The notes under the pieces are model-generated. The model ran no database searches. It was not told the origin of the DNA and saw only the letters and a program-made list of their open reading frames with translations. The position numbers were made by a program, and so were the translations under genes. DNA of 64,000 bases, taken from the NCBI RefSeq assembly GCF_050948175.1, contig NW_027490480.1:124001-188000 (forward strand), written 5' to 3'. Every line of letters begins with the position of its first letter. Position 1 is the first letter of the stretch. The stretch is from Xylocopa sonorina. Lineage: Eukaryota; Arthropoda; Insecta; Hymenoptera; Apidae. Positions 24,831 through 39,400 of the stretch are shown here, piece by piece.

Positions 24831-26547
24831 TGTTTGCAGATGTCTACGTATCGTAGCAATAGGGTTCTAATGCTTCTTAGAACGCGATATCGCATCTCAC
24901 TTCTATGTTTCATGATAAGATATAATATTCATTGCGAAGTGTCATGTATACCTCGTATTCACTTCAAAATAATGTAAATATGATACTTCCATGCTAGGTA
25001 ATAGCGTTTGCAGATGTCTACGTATCGTAGCAATAGAGTCCTAATGCGTCTTAAAACGAGATGCCGCATTTCATTTCTATGTTTCGTGATAAGATATAAT
25101 ATTCATTGTGGAGTGATATGTATACCTCGTATTCACTTCAGTGGAATGTAAGTGGAATGTAAGTGTAATGCTAGGAAATAGCGTTTGCAGATGTCTACGT
25201 ATCGCAGCAATAGAGTTCTAATGCTTACTAAAACGCGATATCGCATCTCACTCCTATGTTTCATGATAAGATATAATATTCATTGCGAAGTGTCATGTAT
25301 ACCTCGTACTCACTTCAAAAGAACGTAAATAAGACACTTCCATGCTAGGAAATAGCGTTTGCAGATGTCTACGTATCGTAGCAATAGAGTTATAATGCTT
25401 TTTAGAACGCGATATGGCATCACACTTCTGTGTTTCACGATAAGATATAATATTCATTGCGAAGTGTCATGTATACCTCGTATTCACTTCAAAAGAATGT
25501 AAATATGACACTTCCATGCTAGGAAATAGCGTTTGCAGATATCTACGTATCGCAGCAATAGAGTTCTAATGCTTACTACAACTCGATATCGCATCTCTCT
25601 TCTATGTTTCATGATAAGGTATAATATTCATTGCGAAGTGTCATGTATACCTCGTACTCACTCCAAAAGAATGTAAATGCGACCCTTCCATGCTAGGAAA
25701 TAGCGTTTGCTGATGTCTAAGTATCGTAGCAATAGAGTTCTAATGCTTCTTAGAGCGCGATATCGCATCTGACTACTATGTTCCATGATAAGATATAATA
25801 TTCATTGCGAAGTGTCATCTATACCTCGTAATCACTTCAAAAGGATGTAAATGCGACACTTCCATGCTAGGAAATAGTGTTTGCAGATGTCTACGTATCA
25901 CAGCAATAGAGTACTAATGCTTCTTAAAACGAGATGTCGTATTTCACTTCTATGTTTCGTAATAAGATATAATATTCATTGTGTAATGTTATGTATACCT
26001 CGTATTCACTTCAGTGGAATGTAAGTGCGAAATTTCCTTGCTAGGAAATAGAGTTTGCAGATGTCTACGTATCGTAGCAATAGAGTTCTAATGCTTCTCA
26101 AAACGCGATATAGCACCTCAGTCCTATGTTTCATGATAAGATATAATATTCATTGCGAAGTGTCATGTATACCTCGTATTCACTTCAAAAGAATGTAAAT
26201 ACGACACTTCCATGCTAGGAAATACCGTTTGCAGATGTCTACGTATCGTAGCAATAGAGTTCTAATGCTTCTTAAAACGAGATGCCTCATTTCATTTCTA
26301 TGTTCCGTGATAAGATATAATATTCATTGTGGAGTGCCATGTATACCTCGTATTCACTTCAAATGAATGTAAATGCGACACTTCCATGCTAGGAAGTAGC
26401 GGTTGCAGATGTCTACGTATCGTAGCAATAGGGTTCTAATGCTTCTTAAGACGCGATATCGCATCTCACTTCTAAGTTTCATGATAAGATATAATATTCA
26501 TTGCGAAGTGTCATGTATACCTCGTATTCACTTCAAAAGAATGTAAA
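24831..26547 (+). repeat. 22-monomer HOR (about 3.83 kb), copy 2 (partial)
   Basis: This block repeats 21000-22717 and then leaves the match where GCGACAC replaces ATGACAC. It holds one copy of the 1044-bp unit (marker at 25709). Small differences include GAGTTATAATGC near 25388 and CATCACACTTCTGTG near 25420. Confidence 0.82.
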
Positions 26548-29500
26548 TGCGACACTTCCATGCTAGGAAATAGCGTTTGCAGATGTCTACGTATCGTAGC
26601 AATAGAGTTCTAATGCTTCTCAAAACGCGATATAGCACCTCAGTCCTATGTTTCATGATAAGATATAATATTCATTCCGAAGTGTCATGTATATCTCGTA
26701 TTCACACCAAAAGAATGTAAATGCGACACATCCATGCTAGGAAATAGCGTTTGCAGATGTCTACGTATCGTAGCAATAGAGTTCTAATGCTTCTTAGTAC
26801 GCGATATCGCATATCACTACTATGATTCATGATAAGATATAATATTCATTGCGAAGTTTCATGTATACCTCGTACTCACTTCAAAAGAACGTAAATAAGA
26901 CACTTCCATGCTAGGAAATAGCGTTTTCAGATGTCTACGTGTCGTAGCAATAGAGTTCTAATGCTTCTTAGAACGCGATATCGCATCTCACTTCTATGTT
27001 TCATGATAAGATATAATATTCATTGCGAAGTGTCATGTATACTTCGTATTCACTTCAAAAGAATGTAAATGCGTCACTTCCATGCTAGGAAATAGCCTTT
27101 GCAGATGTCTACGTATCGTAGCAATAGATTTCTAATGCTTCTCAAAACGCGATATAGCACCTCAGTCCTATGTTTCATGATAAGATATAATATTCATTGC
27201 GAAGTGTCATGTATATCTCGTATTAACATCAAAAGAATGTAAATCCGACACTTCCATGCTAGGAAATAGCGTTTGCAGATGTCTACGTATCGCAGCAATA
27301 GAGTTCCAATGCTTCCTAAAACGCGATATCGCATCTCTCTTCTATGTTTCATGATAAGGTATAATATTCATTGCGAAGTGTCATGTATACCTCGTATTCA
27401 CTTCAAATGAATGTAAATGCGACACTTCCATGCTAGGAAAAAGCGTTTTGCAGATGTCTACGTATCGTAGCAATAGAGTTCTAATGCTTCTTAGAACGCG
27501 ATATCGCATATCACTACTATGTTTCATGATAAGATATAATATTCATTGCGAAGTGTCATGTATACCTAGTACTCACTTCAAAAGTACGTAAATAAGACAC
27601 TTCCATGCTAGGAAATAGCGTTTGCAGATGTCTACGTATCGTAGCAATAGAGTTCTAATGCTTTTCAGAACGCGATATGGCATCTCACTGCTATGTTTCA
27701 TGATAAGATATAATATTCATTGTGGAGTGTCATGTATACCTCGTATTCACTTCAAATGAATGTAAATGCGACACTTCCATTCTAGGAAATAGAGTTTGCA
27801 GATGTCTACGTATCGTAGCAATAGAGTTCTAATGCTTCTTAAAATGCGATATAGCACCTCATTCCTAAGTTTCATGATAAGATATAATATTCATTGCGAA
27901 GTGTCATGTATACCTCGATTTCACCTAACAAGAATGTAAATGCGACACATCCTTGCTAGGAAATATTGTTTGCAGATGTCTACGTATCACAGCAATAGAG
28001 TACTAATGATTCTTAAAACGAGATGTCGTATTTCATTTCTATGTTTCGTAATAAGATATAATATTCATTGTGTAATGTTACGTATACCTCGTATTCACTT
28101 CAGTGGAATGTAAGTGCGAAATTTCCTTGCTAGGAAATAGAGTTTGCAGATATCTACGTATATTAGCTATAGAGTTCTAATGCTTCTCAAAACGCGATAT
28201 AGCACCTCATTCCTATGTTTCATGATAAGATATAATATTTATTGCGAAGTGTCATGTATATCTCGTATTCACTTCAAAAGAATGTAAATGCGACACTTCC
28301 ATGCTAGGAAATAGAGTTTGCAGATGTCTACGTATCGCAGCAATAGAGTTCTAATGCTTCTTAGAACGCGATATCGCATCTCACTTCTATGTTTCATGAT
28401 AAGATATAATATTTATTGCGAAGTGTCATCTATACCTCGTATTCACTTCAAAAGAATGTAAATGCGACACTTCCATGCTAGGAAATAGTGTTTGCAGATG
28501 TCTACGTATCGTAGCAATAGGGTTCTAATGCTTCTTAGAACGCGATATCGCATCTCACTTCTATGTTTCATGATAAGATATAATATTCATTGCGAAGTGT
28601 CATGTATATCTCGTATTCACTTCAAAAGAATGTAAATGCGACACTTCCATGCTAGGAAATAGCGTTTGCAGATGTCTACGTATCGCAGCAATGGAGTTCT
28701 AATGCTTACTAAAACGCGATATCGCATCTCTCTTCAATGTTTCATGATAAGGTATAATATTCATTGCGAAGTGTCATCTATACCTCGTATTCACTTCAAA
28801 AGAATGTAAATGCGACACTTCCATGCTAGGAAATAGTGTCTGCAGATGTCTACGTATCGTAGCAATAGGGTTCTAATGCTTCTTAGAACGCGATATCGCA
28901 TCTCACTTATATGTTTCACGATAAGATATAATATTCATTGCGAAGTGTCATGTATACCTCGTATTCACTTCAAAAGAATGTAAATGCGACACTTCCATGC
29001 TAGGAAATAGCGTTTGCAGATGTCTACGTATCGTAGCAATAGAGTTCTAATGCTTCTCGAAACGCGATATAGCACCTCAGTCCTATGTTTCACGATAACA
29101 TATAATATTCATTGCGAAGTGTCATGTGTATCTCGTATTAACGTCAAAAGAATGTAAATGCGACACTTCCATGCTAGGAAATAGCGTTTGCAGATGTCTA
29201 CGTATCGCAGCAATAGAGTTCCAATGCTTCCTAAAACGCGATATCGCATCTCTCTTCTATGTTTCATGATAAGGTATAATATTCATTGCGAAGTGTCATG
29301 TATACCTCGTATTCACTTCAAATGAATGTAAATGCGACACTTCCATGCTAGGAAAAGGCGTTTTGCAGATGTCTACGTATCGTAGCAATAGAGTTCTAAT
29401 GCTTCTTAGAACGCGATATCGCATATCACTACTATGTTTCATGATAAGATATAATATTCATTGCGAAGTGTCATGTATACCTCGTACTCACTTCAAAAGA

Positions 29501-30318
29501 ACGTAAATAAGACACTTCCATGCTAGGAAATAGCGTTTGCAGATGTCTACGTATCGCAGCAATAGAGTTCTAATGCTTACTAAAACGCGATATCGCATCT
29601 CTCTTCTATGTTTCATGATAAGGTATAATATTCATTGCGAAGTGTCATGTATACCTCGTACTCACTCCAAAAGAATGTAAATGCGACCCTTCCATGCTAG
29701 GAAATAGCATTTGCTGATGTCTAAGTATCGTAGCAATAGAGTTCTAATGCTTCTTAGAGCGCGATATCGCATCTGACTACTATGTTCCATGATAAGATAT
29801 AATATTCATTGCGAAGTGTCATCTATACCTCGTAATCACTTCAAAAGGATGTAAATGCGACACTTCCATGCTAGGAAATAGTGTTTGCAGATGTCTACGT
29901 ATCACAACAATAGAGTAGTAATGCTTCTTAAAACGAGATGTCGTATTTCACTTCTATGTTTCGTAATAAGATATAATATCCATTGTGTAATGTTATGTAT
30001 ACCTCGTTTTCACTTCAGTGGAATGTAAGTGCGAAATTTCCTTGCTAGGAAATAGGGTTTGCAGATGTCTACGTATCGTAGCAATAGAGTTCTAATGCTT
30101 CTTAAAACGCGATATCGCATCTCACTGCTATGTTTCATGATAAGATATAATATTCATTATGGAGTGATATGTATACCTCGTACCCACTTCAAAAGAATGT
30201 AAATGCGACCCTTCCATGCTAGGGAATAGACTTTGCAGATGTCTACGTGTCGTAGCAATAGAGTTCTAATGCTTCTTAGAACGCGATATCGCATCTCACT
30301 TTTATGTTTCATGATAAG
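26548..30318 (+). repeat. Mosaic segment with an 11-monomer duplication
   Basis: Segment 27115-27590 is repeated at about 29030-29505, an offset of 1915 bp (11 monomers plus 1). It is marked by CTCGTATTAAC(A/G)TC and by an extra T in GCGTTTTGCAG. Class B monomers lie near 28050 and 29960. The TGCTGATGTCTAAG cassette of the 1044-bp unit reappears once at 29712, with slightly different flanks. Confidence 0.75.
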
Positions 30319-31290
30319 ATATAATATTCATTGCGAAGTGTCATGTATACCTCGTATTGACTTCAAAATAATGTAAATGCGACACTTCTATGCTAGGAAG
30401 TAGCGTATGCAGATGTCTACGTATCGTAACAATAGGGTTCTAATGCTTCTTAAAACGCGATATCGCGTCTCACTTCTATCTTTCATGATAAGATATAATA
30501 TTTATTGCAAAGTGTCATGTATACCTCGTATTCACTTCAAAAGAATGTAAATGCGACACTTCCATGCTAGGAAATAGCGTTTGCAGATGTCTACGTATCG
30601 CAGCAATAGAGTTCCAATGCTTCCTAAAACGCGATATCGCACCACTCTTCTATGTTTCATGATAAGGTATAATATTCATTGCGAAGTGTCATGTATACCT
30701 CGTATTCACTTCAAAAGAATGTAAATGCGACACTTCCTTGCAAGGAAATATTGTTTGCTGATGTCTACGTATCACAGCAATAGAGTACTAATGCTTCTTA
30801 AAACGAGATGTCGTATTTCACTTCTATGTTTCGTAAAAAGATATAATATTCATTGTGTAATGCTATGTATACCTCGTATACACTTCAGTGGAATGTAAGT
30901 GCGAAATTTCCTTGCTAGGAAATAGAGTTTGCAGATGTCTACGTATATTAGCAATAGAGTTCTAATGCTTCTCAAAACGCGATATAGCTCATTCCTATGT
31001 TTCATGATAAGATATAGTATTCATTGCGAAGTGTCATGTATACCTCGTATTGACTTCAAAATAATGTAAATGCGACACTTCTATGCTAGGAAGTAGCGTA
31101 TGCAGATGTCTACGTATCGTAGCAATAGGGTTCTAATGCTTCTTAAAACGCGATATCGCGTCTCACTTCTATCTTTCATGATAAGATATAATATTTATTG
31201 CGAAGTGTCATGTATACCTCGTATTCACTTCAAAAGAATGTAAATGCGACCACTTCCATGCTAGGAAATAGCGCTTGCAGATGTCAACGT
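30319..31290 (+). repeat. 4-monomer duplication (offset 693 bp)
   Basis: The run ATTGACTTCAAAATAATG, CACTTCTATGC, AGCGTATGCAG, CGCGTCTC and TATCTTTCATG occurs at 30319-30600 and again at 31012-31290. The offset is four monomers minus 3 bp, explained by a 3-bp loss in GATATAGCTCATTCC near 30985. Two differences are GTAACAATAG against GTAGCAATAG, and TTGCAAAG against TTGCGAAG. Confidence 0.8.
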
Positions 31291-34200
31291 ATCGTAGCAA
31301 TAGAGTTCTAATGCTTCTTAGAACGAGATGTCGCATTTCATTTCTATGTTCCGTAATAAGATATAATATCCATTGTGTAATGTTATGCATACCTCGTATT
31401 CACTTCAAAAGTATGTAAGTGCGACACTTCCTTGCTAGGAAATATTGTTTGCAGATGTCTACGTATCGTAGCAATAGAGTTCCAATGCTTGTCAAAGCGC
31501 GATATCGCATCTCATTACTATGCTTCATGATGAGATAAAATATTCATTGCGAAGTGTCATGTATATCTCGAATTCACTTCAATGGAATGCAAATGCGACA
31601 CTTCCTTGCTAGAAAATAGAGTTTGCAGATGTCTACGTATATTAGCAATAGAGTTCTGATGCTTCTCAAAACGCGATATCGCATCTCGTTCCTATGTTTC
31701 ATGATAACATATAATATTCATTGCGAAGTGTCATGTAAATCTCGTATTCACTTCAAAAGAATGTAATGCGAACTTCCATGCTAGGAAATAGCGTTTGTAG
31801 ATGTCTACGTATCCTAGCAATAGAGTTCTAATGCTTCTCAAAACGCGATATCGCAACTTATTCCTATGTTTCATGAGAAGATATAATATTCATTGCGAAG
31901 TGCATGTATACCTCGTATTCACTCCAAAAGAATGTAAATGCGACACTTAAATGCTAGGAAATAGCGTTTGCAAATGTCTACGTATCGTAGCAATGAAGTT
32001 CTGGTGCTTCTGAAATCACGATATCGCATCTCATTTCTATGTTTCGTGATAAGGTATAATATTCATTGCCAAGTGTCATGTACACATCGTATTCACTTCA
32101 AAAGAATGTAAATGCGAAACTTCCTTGCTAGGAAATAGAGGTTGCAGATGTCTACGTATATTAGCAATAGAGTTCTAATGCTTCTCAAAACGCGATATAG
32201 CACCTCATTCCTATGTTTCATGATAAGATATAATATTCATTGCGAAGTGTCATGTATATCTCGTATTCACTTCAAAAGTATGTCATTGCGACACTTCCAT
32301 GCTAGGAAATAGCGTTTGCAGATGTCTAGGCATCGTGGCAATAGAGTTCTAGCGCTTCTTAAATCGCGATATCGCATCTCACTTCTATGTTTCGAGATAA
32401 GATATAATATTCATTGTAGAGTGTTATGTATACCTCGTATTCACTACAAAAGAATGTAAATGCGACACTTCCGTGCTAGGAAACAGCGTTTGCAGATGTC
32501 TACGTATCGTAGCAATAGAGTTCCAATGCTTCTTAAAATGCGATATCGCATCTCACTTCTATGTTTCATGATAAGATATAATATTCATTGCGAACTGTCA
32601 TGTATACCTCGTATTCACTTCAAAAGAATGTAAATGCAATACTTCCTTGCTAGGAAATAACATTTGCAGATGTCTACGCATCGTAGCAATAGAGTTCTAG
32701 CGCTTCTTAAATCGCGATATCGCATCTCACTTCTATGTTTCGAGATAAGATATAATATTCATTGCGAAGAGTCATGTACACATCGTATTCACTTCAAAAG
32801 AATGTAAACGCGACACTTCCTAGCTAGGAAATAGCGTTTCCAGATGACCACGTATCGTAAGAATGGAGTTCTAATACTTCTTAAAATGAGATATCGCATC
32901 TCATTTCTATGTTTCATGATGAGATATAATATCCATTGCGAAATGACAAGCACACCTCGTATTCACTTCAGTGGAATGTAAATGCGACACCTCCATGCTA
33001 GGAATTAGGGTTTGCAGATGTCTACGTATCGTAGCAAGAGATTTCTAATGCTTCTTAAAACGAGATGTCGGATTTCATTTCTATGTTTCGTGATAAGATA
33101 TAATATTCATTGTGGAGTGTTATGTATACCTGGTATTCACTTCAAGAGAATGTAAATGCGACACTTTCTTGCTAGGAAATATTGTTTGCAGTTGTCTACG
33201 TATCGTAGCAATAGAATTCTAATGCTTCTTAAAACGAGAAGTCGTATTTCATTTCGATGTTTCGTAATAAGATATAACATTCATTGTGGAGAGTCATGTA
33301 TACTTCGTACTCACATCACAAGAATGTAAATGCGACACATCCATGCAGGGAAATAGCGCTTGCAGGTGTCAACGTATATTAGCAATAGAGATCTAATGCT
33401 TCTCAAAACGCGATATCGCATCTCATTCCTATGTTTCATGATAAGATATAATATTCATTGCGAAGTGTCATGTATACCTCGTATTCACTTCAACAGAATG
33501 TAAATGCGACACTTCCATGCTAGGAAATAGCGTTTGCAGATGTCTACGAATCGCAGCAACAGAGCTCTAATGCTTCTTAAAACGAGATGTCGCATCTCAC
33601 TTCTATGTTTCGAGATAAGATGTAATATTCATTGCGATGTGTGATGTATACCTCGTATTCACTTCAAATGAATGTAAATGCGAAACTTCCATGCTAGCAA
33701 ATAGCGTTTGCAGATGTCTACGTATCGTAGCAATAGAGCTCTAATGCTTCTTAAAACGCGATATCACATCTCACTTCTATGTTTCGAGATAAGATATAAT
33801 ATTCATTGTGGAGTGTTATGTATACCTCGTATTCACTTCAAAAGAATGTAAATGCGACACTTCAGTGCTAGGAAACAGCCTTTGCAGATGTCTACGTATC
33901 GTAGCAATAGAGTTGTAATGCTACTTAAAACGAGAAGTCGCATTTCATTTCTATGTTTCGTGATAAGATATAATATTCATTGTGGAGTGTTATGTATACC
34001 TCGTATTCACTTCAAAAGAATGTAAATGCGACACTTCCTTTCTAGGAAATAGCGTTTCCAGATGATCACGTATCGAAAGAATAGAGTTCTAATACTTCTT
34101 AAAACGAGATGTAGCATCTCACTTCTATGTTTCGAGATTAGATATAATATTCATTGCGATGTGTCATGTATACCTGGTATTCACTTCAGAAAAATGTAAA

Positions 34201-34590
34201 TGCGACACTTCCTTGCTAGGAAATAGCGTTTCCAGATGACCACGTATCGTAAGAATGGAGTTCTAATGCTTCTCAAAACTCGATATAGCACCTCATTCCT
34301 ATGTTTCATGATAAGATATAATATCCATTGCGAAGTGTCATGCATACCTCGTATTCACTTCAATGGAATGTAAATGCGACACTTCCATGCTAGGAAATAG
34401 GGTTTGCAGATGTCTGCGTGTCGTAGTAAGAGAGTTCTAATGCATCTTAAAACGATATGTCGCATTTCATTTCTATGTTTCGTGATAGGATATAATATAC
34501 ATTGTGGAGTGTTATGTATACCTCGTATTCACTTCAAAAGAATGTAAATGCGACACTTCCATGCTAGGAAATAGCGTTTGCAGATGACCA
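31291..34590 (+). repeat. Divergent monomer island 2
   Basis: About 19 monomers carry many private changes, and I found no long near-identical partner. Examples are GTAATGCGAACTTCC (near 31764), CACTTAAATGC (near 31946), GAAGTTCTGGTGC (near 31995), AATGACAAGCACACC (near 32941) and GTTGTCTACG (near 33192). It includes two TTTCCAGATGACCACG monomers (near 32838 and 34228) and one with GATCACG (near 34065). A 60-codon open frame on the minus strand at 31208-31390 spans its left edge and is repeat-derived. Like island 1, it looks older than its surroundings. Confidence 0.75.
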
Positions 34591-34599
34591 CGTATCGCA

Positions 34600-35643
34600 G
34601 CAATAGAGATCCAATGCTTCCTAAAACGCGATATCGCATCTCTCTTCTATGTTTCATGAGAAGGTATAATATTCATTGCGAAGCGTCATGTATACCTCGT
34701 ATTCACTTCACAAGAATGTAAATGCGACAATTCCTTGCTAGGAAATATTGTTTGCAGATGTCTACGTATCATAGCAATAGAGTACTAATGCTTCTTAAAA
34801 CGAGATGTCGTATTTCATTTCTATGTTTCGTAATAAGATATAATATTCATTGTGTAATGTTATGTATACCTCGTATTCACTTCAGAGGAATGTAAGTGCG
34901 AAATTTCCTTGCTAGAAAATAGAGTTTGCAGATGTCTACGTATATAGGCAGTAGAGTGCTAATGCTTCTCAAAACTCGATATAGCACCTCATTCCTATGT
35001 TTCATGATAAGATATAATATTCATTGCGAAGTGTCATGTATATCTCGTATTCACATCAAAAGAATGTAAATGCGACACTTCCATGCTAGGAAATAGCAGT
35101 TGCAGATGTCTACGTATCGCAGCAATAGAGTTCCAATGCTTCCTAAAGCGCGATATCGCATCTCTCTTCTATGTTTCATGATAAGGTATAATATTCATTG
35201 CGAAGCGTCATGTATACCTCGTATTCACTTCAAATGAATGTAAATGCGACACTTCCATGCTAGGAAATAGCGTTTGCAGATGTCTACGTATCGTAGCAAT
35301 AGAGTTCTAATGCTTCTTAAAACGCGATATCGCATCTCACTGCTATGTTTCATGAGAAGATATAATATTCATTATGGAGTGTTATGTATACCTCGTACTC
35401 ACTTCAAAAGGAAGTAAATGCGACCCTTCCATCCTAGGAAATAGCGTTTGCAGATGTCTACGTATCGTAGCAATAGAGTTCTAGTGCTTCTTAGAACGCG
35501 ATATCGCATCTCACTTCCATGTTTCATGATAAGATATAATATTCATTGCGAAGTGTCATGTATATCTCGTATTCACATCAAAAGAATGTAAATGCGACAC
35601 TTCCATGCTAGGAAATAGCGTTTGCAGATGTCTACGTATCGCA
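34600..35643 (+). repeat. 6-monomer HOR (1044 bp) of the right half, copy 1
   Basis: The class C marker TATATAGGCAGTAGAGTGC begins at 34941 and 35985, 1044 bp apart. The block contains D, B, C, D, E and A monomers, including AAAAGGAAGTAAATG and CCATCCTAGG. Its monomers are not those of the 1044-bp repeat at 21601-24650, so the equal length arose separately. Confidence 0.82.
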
Positions 35644-36470
35644 GCAATAGAGTTCCAATGCTTCCTAAAACGCGATTTCGCATCTCTCTTCTATGTTTCA
35701 TGAGAAGGTATAATATTCATTGCGAAGCGTCATGTATACCTCGTATTCACTTCACAAGAATGTAAATGCGACACTTCCTTGCTAGGAAATATTGTTTGCA
35801 GATGTCTACGTATCATAGCAATAGAGTACTAATGCTTCTTAAAACGAGATGTCGTATTTCATTTCTATGTTTCGTAATAAGATATAATATTCATTGTGTA
35901 ATGTTATGTATACCTCGTATTCACTTCAGAGGAATGTAAGTGCGAAATTTCCTTGCTAGAAAATAGAGTTTGCAGATGTCTACGTATATAGGCAGTAGAG
36001 TGCTAATGCTTCTCAAAACTCGATATAGCACCTCATTCCTATGTTTCATGATAAGATATAATATTCATTGCGAAGTGTCATGTATATCTCGTATTCACAT
36101 CAAAAGAATGTACATGCGACACTTCCATGCTAGGAAATAGCAGTTGCAGATGTCTACGTATCGCAGCAATAGAGTTCCAATGCTTCCTAAAGCGCAATAT
36201 CGCATCTCTCTTCTATGTTTCATGATAAGGTATAATATTCATTGCGAAGCGTCATGTATACCTCGTATTCACTTCAAATGAATGTAAATGCGACACTTCC
36301 ATGCTAGGAAATAGCGTTTGCAGATGTCTACGTATCGTAGCAATAGAGCTCTAATGCTTCTCAAAACGCGATATAGCACCTCATTCCTATGTTTCATGAT
36401 AAGATATAATATTCAGGGCGAAGTGTCATGTATACCTCGTATTCACTTCAAAAGAACGTAAACAAGACAC
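35644..36470 (+). repeat. 6-monomer HOR (1044 bp) of the right half, copy 2 (partial)
   Basis: This copy follows the first through the B-C-D cassette, with small changes such as GCGATTTCGC near 35673 and GCGCAATATCGC near 36191. It then runs into the 6.78-kb unit with GAGCTCTAATGC and TTCAGGGCGAAG. The whole stretch 34590-36470 is repeated at about 52150-54035. Confidence 0.78.
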
Positions 36471-39400
36471 TTCCATGCTAGGAAATAGCGTGTGCAGATG
36501 TCTACGTATCGTAGCAATAGAGTTCTAATGCTTCTTGGAACGCGATATCGCATCTCACTTCTATGTTTCATGATAAAATATAATATTCATTGCGAAGTGT
36601 CATGTATACCTCATATTCACTTCAAAAGAATGTAAATGCGACACTTCCATGCTAGGAAATAGCGTTTTGCAGATGTCTACGTATCGTAGCAATAGAGTTC
36701 TAATGCTTCTTAAAACGCGATATCGCATCTCACATCTATGTTTCATGATAAGATATAATATTCATTGCGAAGTGTCATGTATACCTCGTATTTACTTCAA
36801 AAGAACGTAAATAAGACACTTCCATGCTAGGAAATAGCGTTTGCAGATGTCTACGTATCGTAGCAATAGAGTTCTAATGCTTCCTAACGCGCGATATCGC
36901 ATCTCACTGCTATGTTTCATGATAAGGTATAAATATTCATTGCGAAGTGTCATGTTTACCTCGTATTCACTTCAAAAGAATGTAAATGCGACACTTCCAT
37001 GCTAGGAAATAGCGTTTGCAGATGTCTACGTATCGCAGCAATAGAGTTCCAAAGCTTCCTAAAACGCGATATCGCATATCTCTTCTATGTTTCACGATAA
37101 GGTATAATATTCATTGCGAAGTGTCATGTATACCTCGTATTCACTTCAAAAGAATGTAAATGCGACACTTCCATGCTAGGAAATAGCGTTTGCAGATGTC
37201 TACGTATCGCAGCAATAGAGATCCAATGCTTCCTAAAACGCGATATCGCATTACTGTTCTATGTTTCATGATAAGGTATAATATTCATTTCGAAGTGTCA
37301 CGTATACCTCGTATTCACTTCAAATGAATGTAAATGCGACACTTCCATGCTAGGAAATAGCGTTTGCAGATGCCTGCGTATCGTAGCAACAGAGTTCTAA
37401 TGCTTCTTAAAACGAGATGTCGCAACTCATTCCTATGTTTCATGATAAGATATAATATTCATGCGAAGTGTCATGTATACCTCGTATTCACTTCAAAAGA
37501 ATGTAAATGCGACACTTCCATGCTAGGAAATAGCGTTTGCAGATGTCTACGTATCGTAGCAATAGAGTTCTAATGCTTCTCAAAACGCGATATAGCACCT
37601 CATTCCTATGTTTCCTGATAAGATATAATATTCATTGCGAAGTGTCATGTATACCTCGTATTCACTTCAAAAGAATGTAAATGCCACACTTCCATGCTAG
37701 AAATAGCGTTTGCAGATGTCTACGTATCGCAGCAATAGAGATCCAATGCTTCCTAAAACGCGATATCGCATCACTCTTCTATGTTTCATGATAAGGTATA
37801 ATATTCATTACGAAGTGTCATGTATACCACGTATTCACTTCAAATGAATGTAAATGCGACACTTCCATGCTAGGAAAATTGCGTTTGCAGATGTCTACGT
37901 ATCGTAGCAATAGAGTTCTAATGCTTCCTAAAGCGCGATATCGAATCTCACTGCTATGTTTCATGATAAGGTATAATATTCATTGCGAAGCGTCATGTAT
38001 ACCTCGTATTCACTTCAAATGAATGTAAATGCGACACTTCCATGCTAGGAAATAGCGTTTGCAGATGTCTACGTATGATAGCAATAGAGTTCTAATGCTT
38101 CTTAAAACGCGATATCGCATCTCACTGCTATGTTTCATGAGAAGATATAATATTCATTATGGAGTGTTATGTATTCCTCGTACTCACTTCAAAGAACGTA
38201 AATGCGACCCTTCCATCCTAGGAAATAGCGTTTGCAGATGTCTACGTATCGTAGCAATAGAGTTCTAGTGCTTCTTAGAACGCGATATCGCATCTCACTT
38301 CTATGTTTCATGATAAGATATAATATTCATTGCGAAGTGTCATGTATATCTCGTATTCACATCAAAGAATGTAAATGCGACACTTCCATGCTAGGAAATA
38401 GCGTTTGCAGATGTCTACGCATCGCAGCAATAGAGTTCCAATGCTTCCTAAAACGCGATATCGCATCACTCTTCTATGTTTCATGATATGGTATAATATT
38501 CATTACGAAGTGTCATGTATACCTCGTATTCACTTCAAATGAATGTAAATGCGACACTTCCATGCTAGGAAATAGCGTTTGCAGATGTCTGCGTATCGTA
38601 GCAATAGAGTTCTAATGCTTCTTAAAACGAGATGTCGCAACTCATTCCTATGTTTCATGATAAGATATAATATTCATTGCGAAGTGTCATGTATACCTCG
38701 TATTCACTTCAAAAGAATGTAAATGCGACACTTCCATGCTAGGAAATAGCGTTTGCAGATGTCTACGTATCGTAGCAATAGAGTTCTAGTGCTTCTTAGA
38801 ACGCGATATCGCATCTCACTTCCATGTTTCATGATAAGATATAATATTCATTGCGAAGTGTCATGTATATCTCGTATTCACATCAAAAGAATGTAAATGC
38901 GACACTTCCATGCTAGGAAATAGCGTTTGCAGATGTCTACGTATCGCAGCAATAGAGATCCAATGCTTCCTAAAACGCGATATCGCATTACTGTTCTATG
39001 TTTCATGATAAGGTATAATATTCATTTCGAAGTGTCACGTATACCTCGTATTCACTTCAAATGAATGTAAATGCGACACTTCCATGCTAGGAAATAGCGT
39101 TTGCAGATGCCTGCGTATCGTAGCAACAGAGTTCTAATGCTTCTTAAAACGAGATGTCGCAACTCATTCCTATGTTTCATGATAAGATATAATATTCATT
39201 GCGAAGTGTCATGTATACCTCGTATTCACTTCAAAAGAATGTAAATGCGACACTTCCATGCTAGGAAATAGCGTTTGCAGATGTCTACGTATCGTAGCAA
39301 TAGAGTTCTAATGCTTCTCAAAACGCGATATAGCACCTCATTCCTATGTTTCCTGATAAGATATAATATTCATTGCGAAGTGTCATGTATACCTCGTATT

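Noticed and set aside
19881..29720. A 39-monomer period in the 20-30 kb region
   Set aside because: Two marker pairs (19881 and 26673, 22921 and 29712) are about 39 monomers apart, but sequence between them does not match at that offset. With monomer-quantised distances this can be chance.
31208..31390. Minus-strand open frame of 60 codons
   Set aside because: It is the reverse complement of ordinary monomers in a divergent island, about one monomer long, with no sign of a gene.
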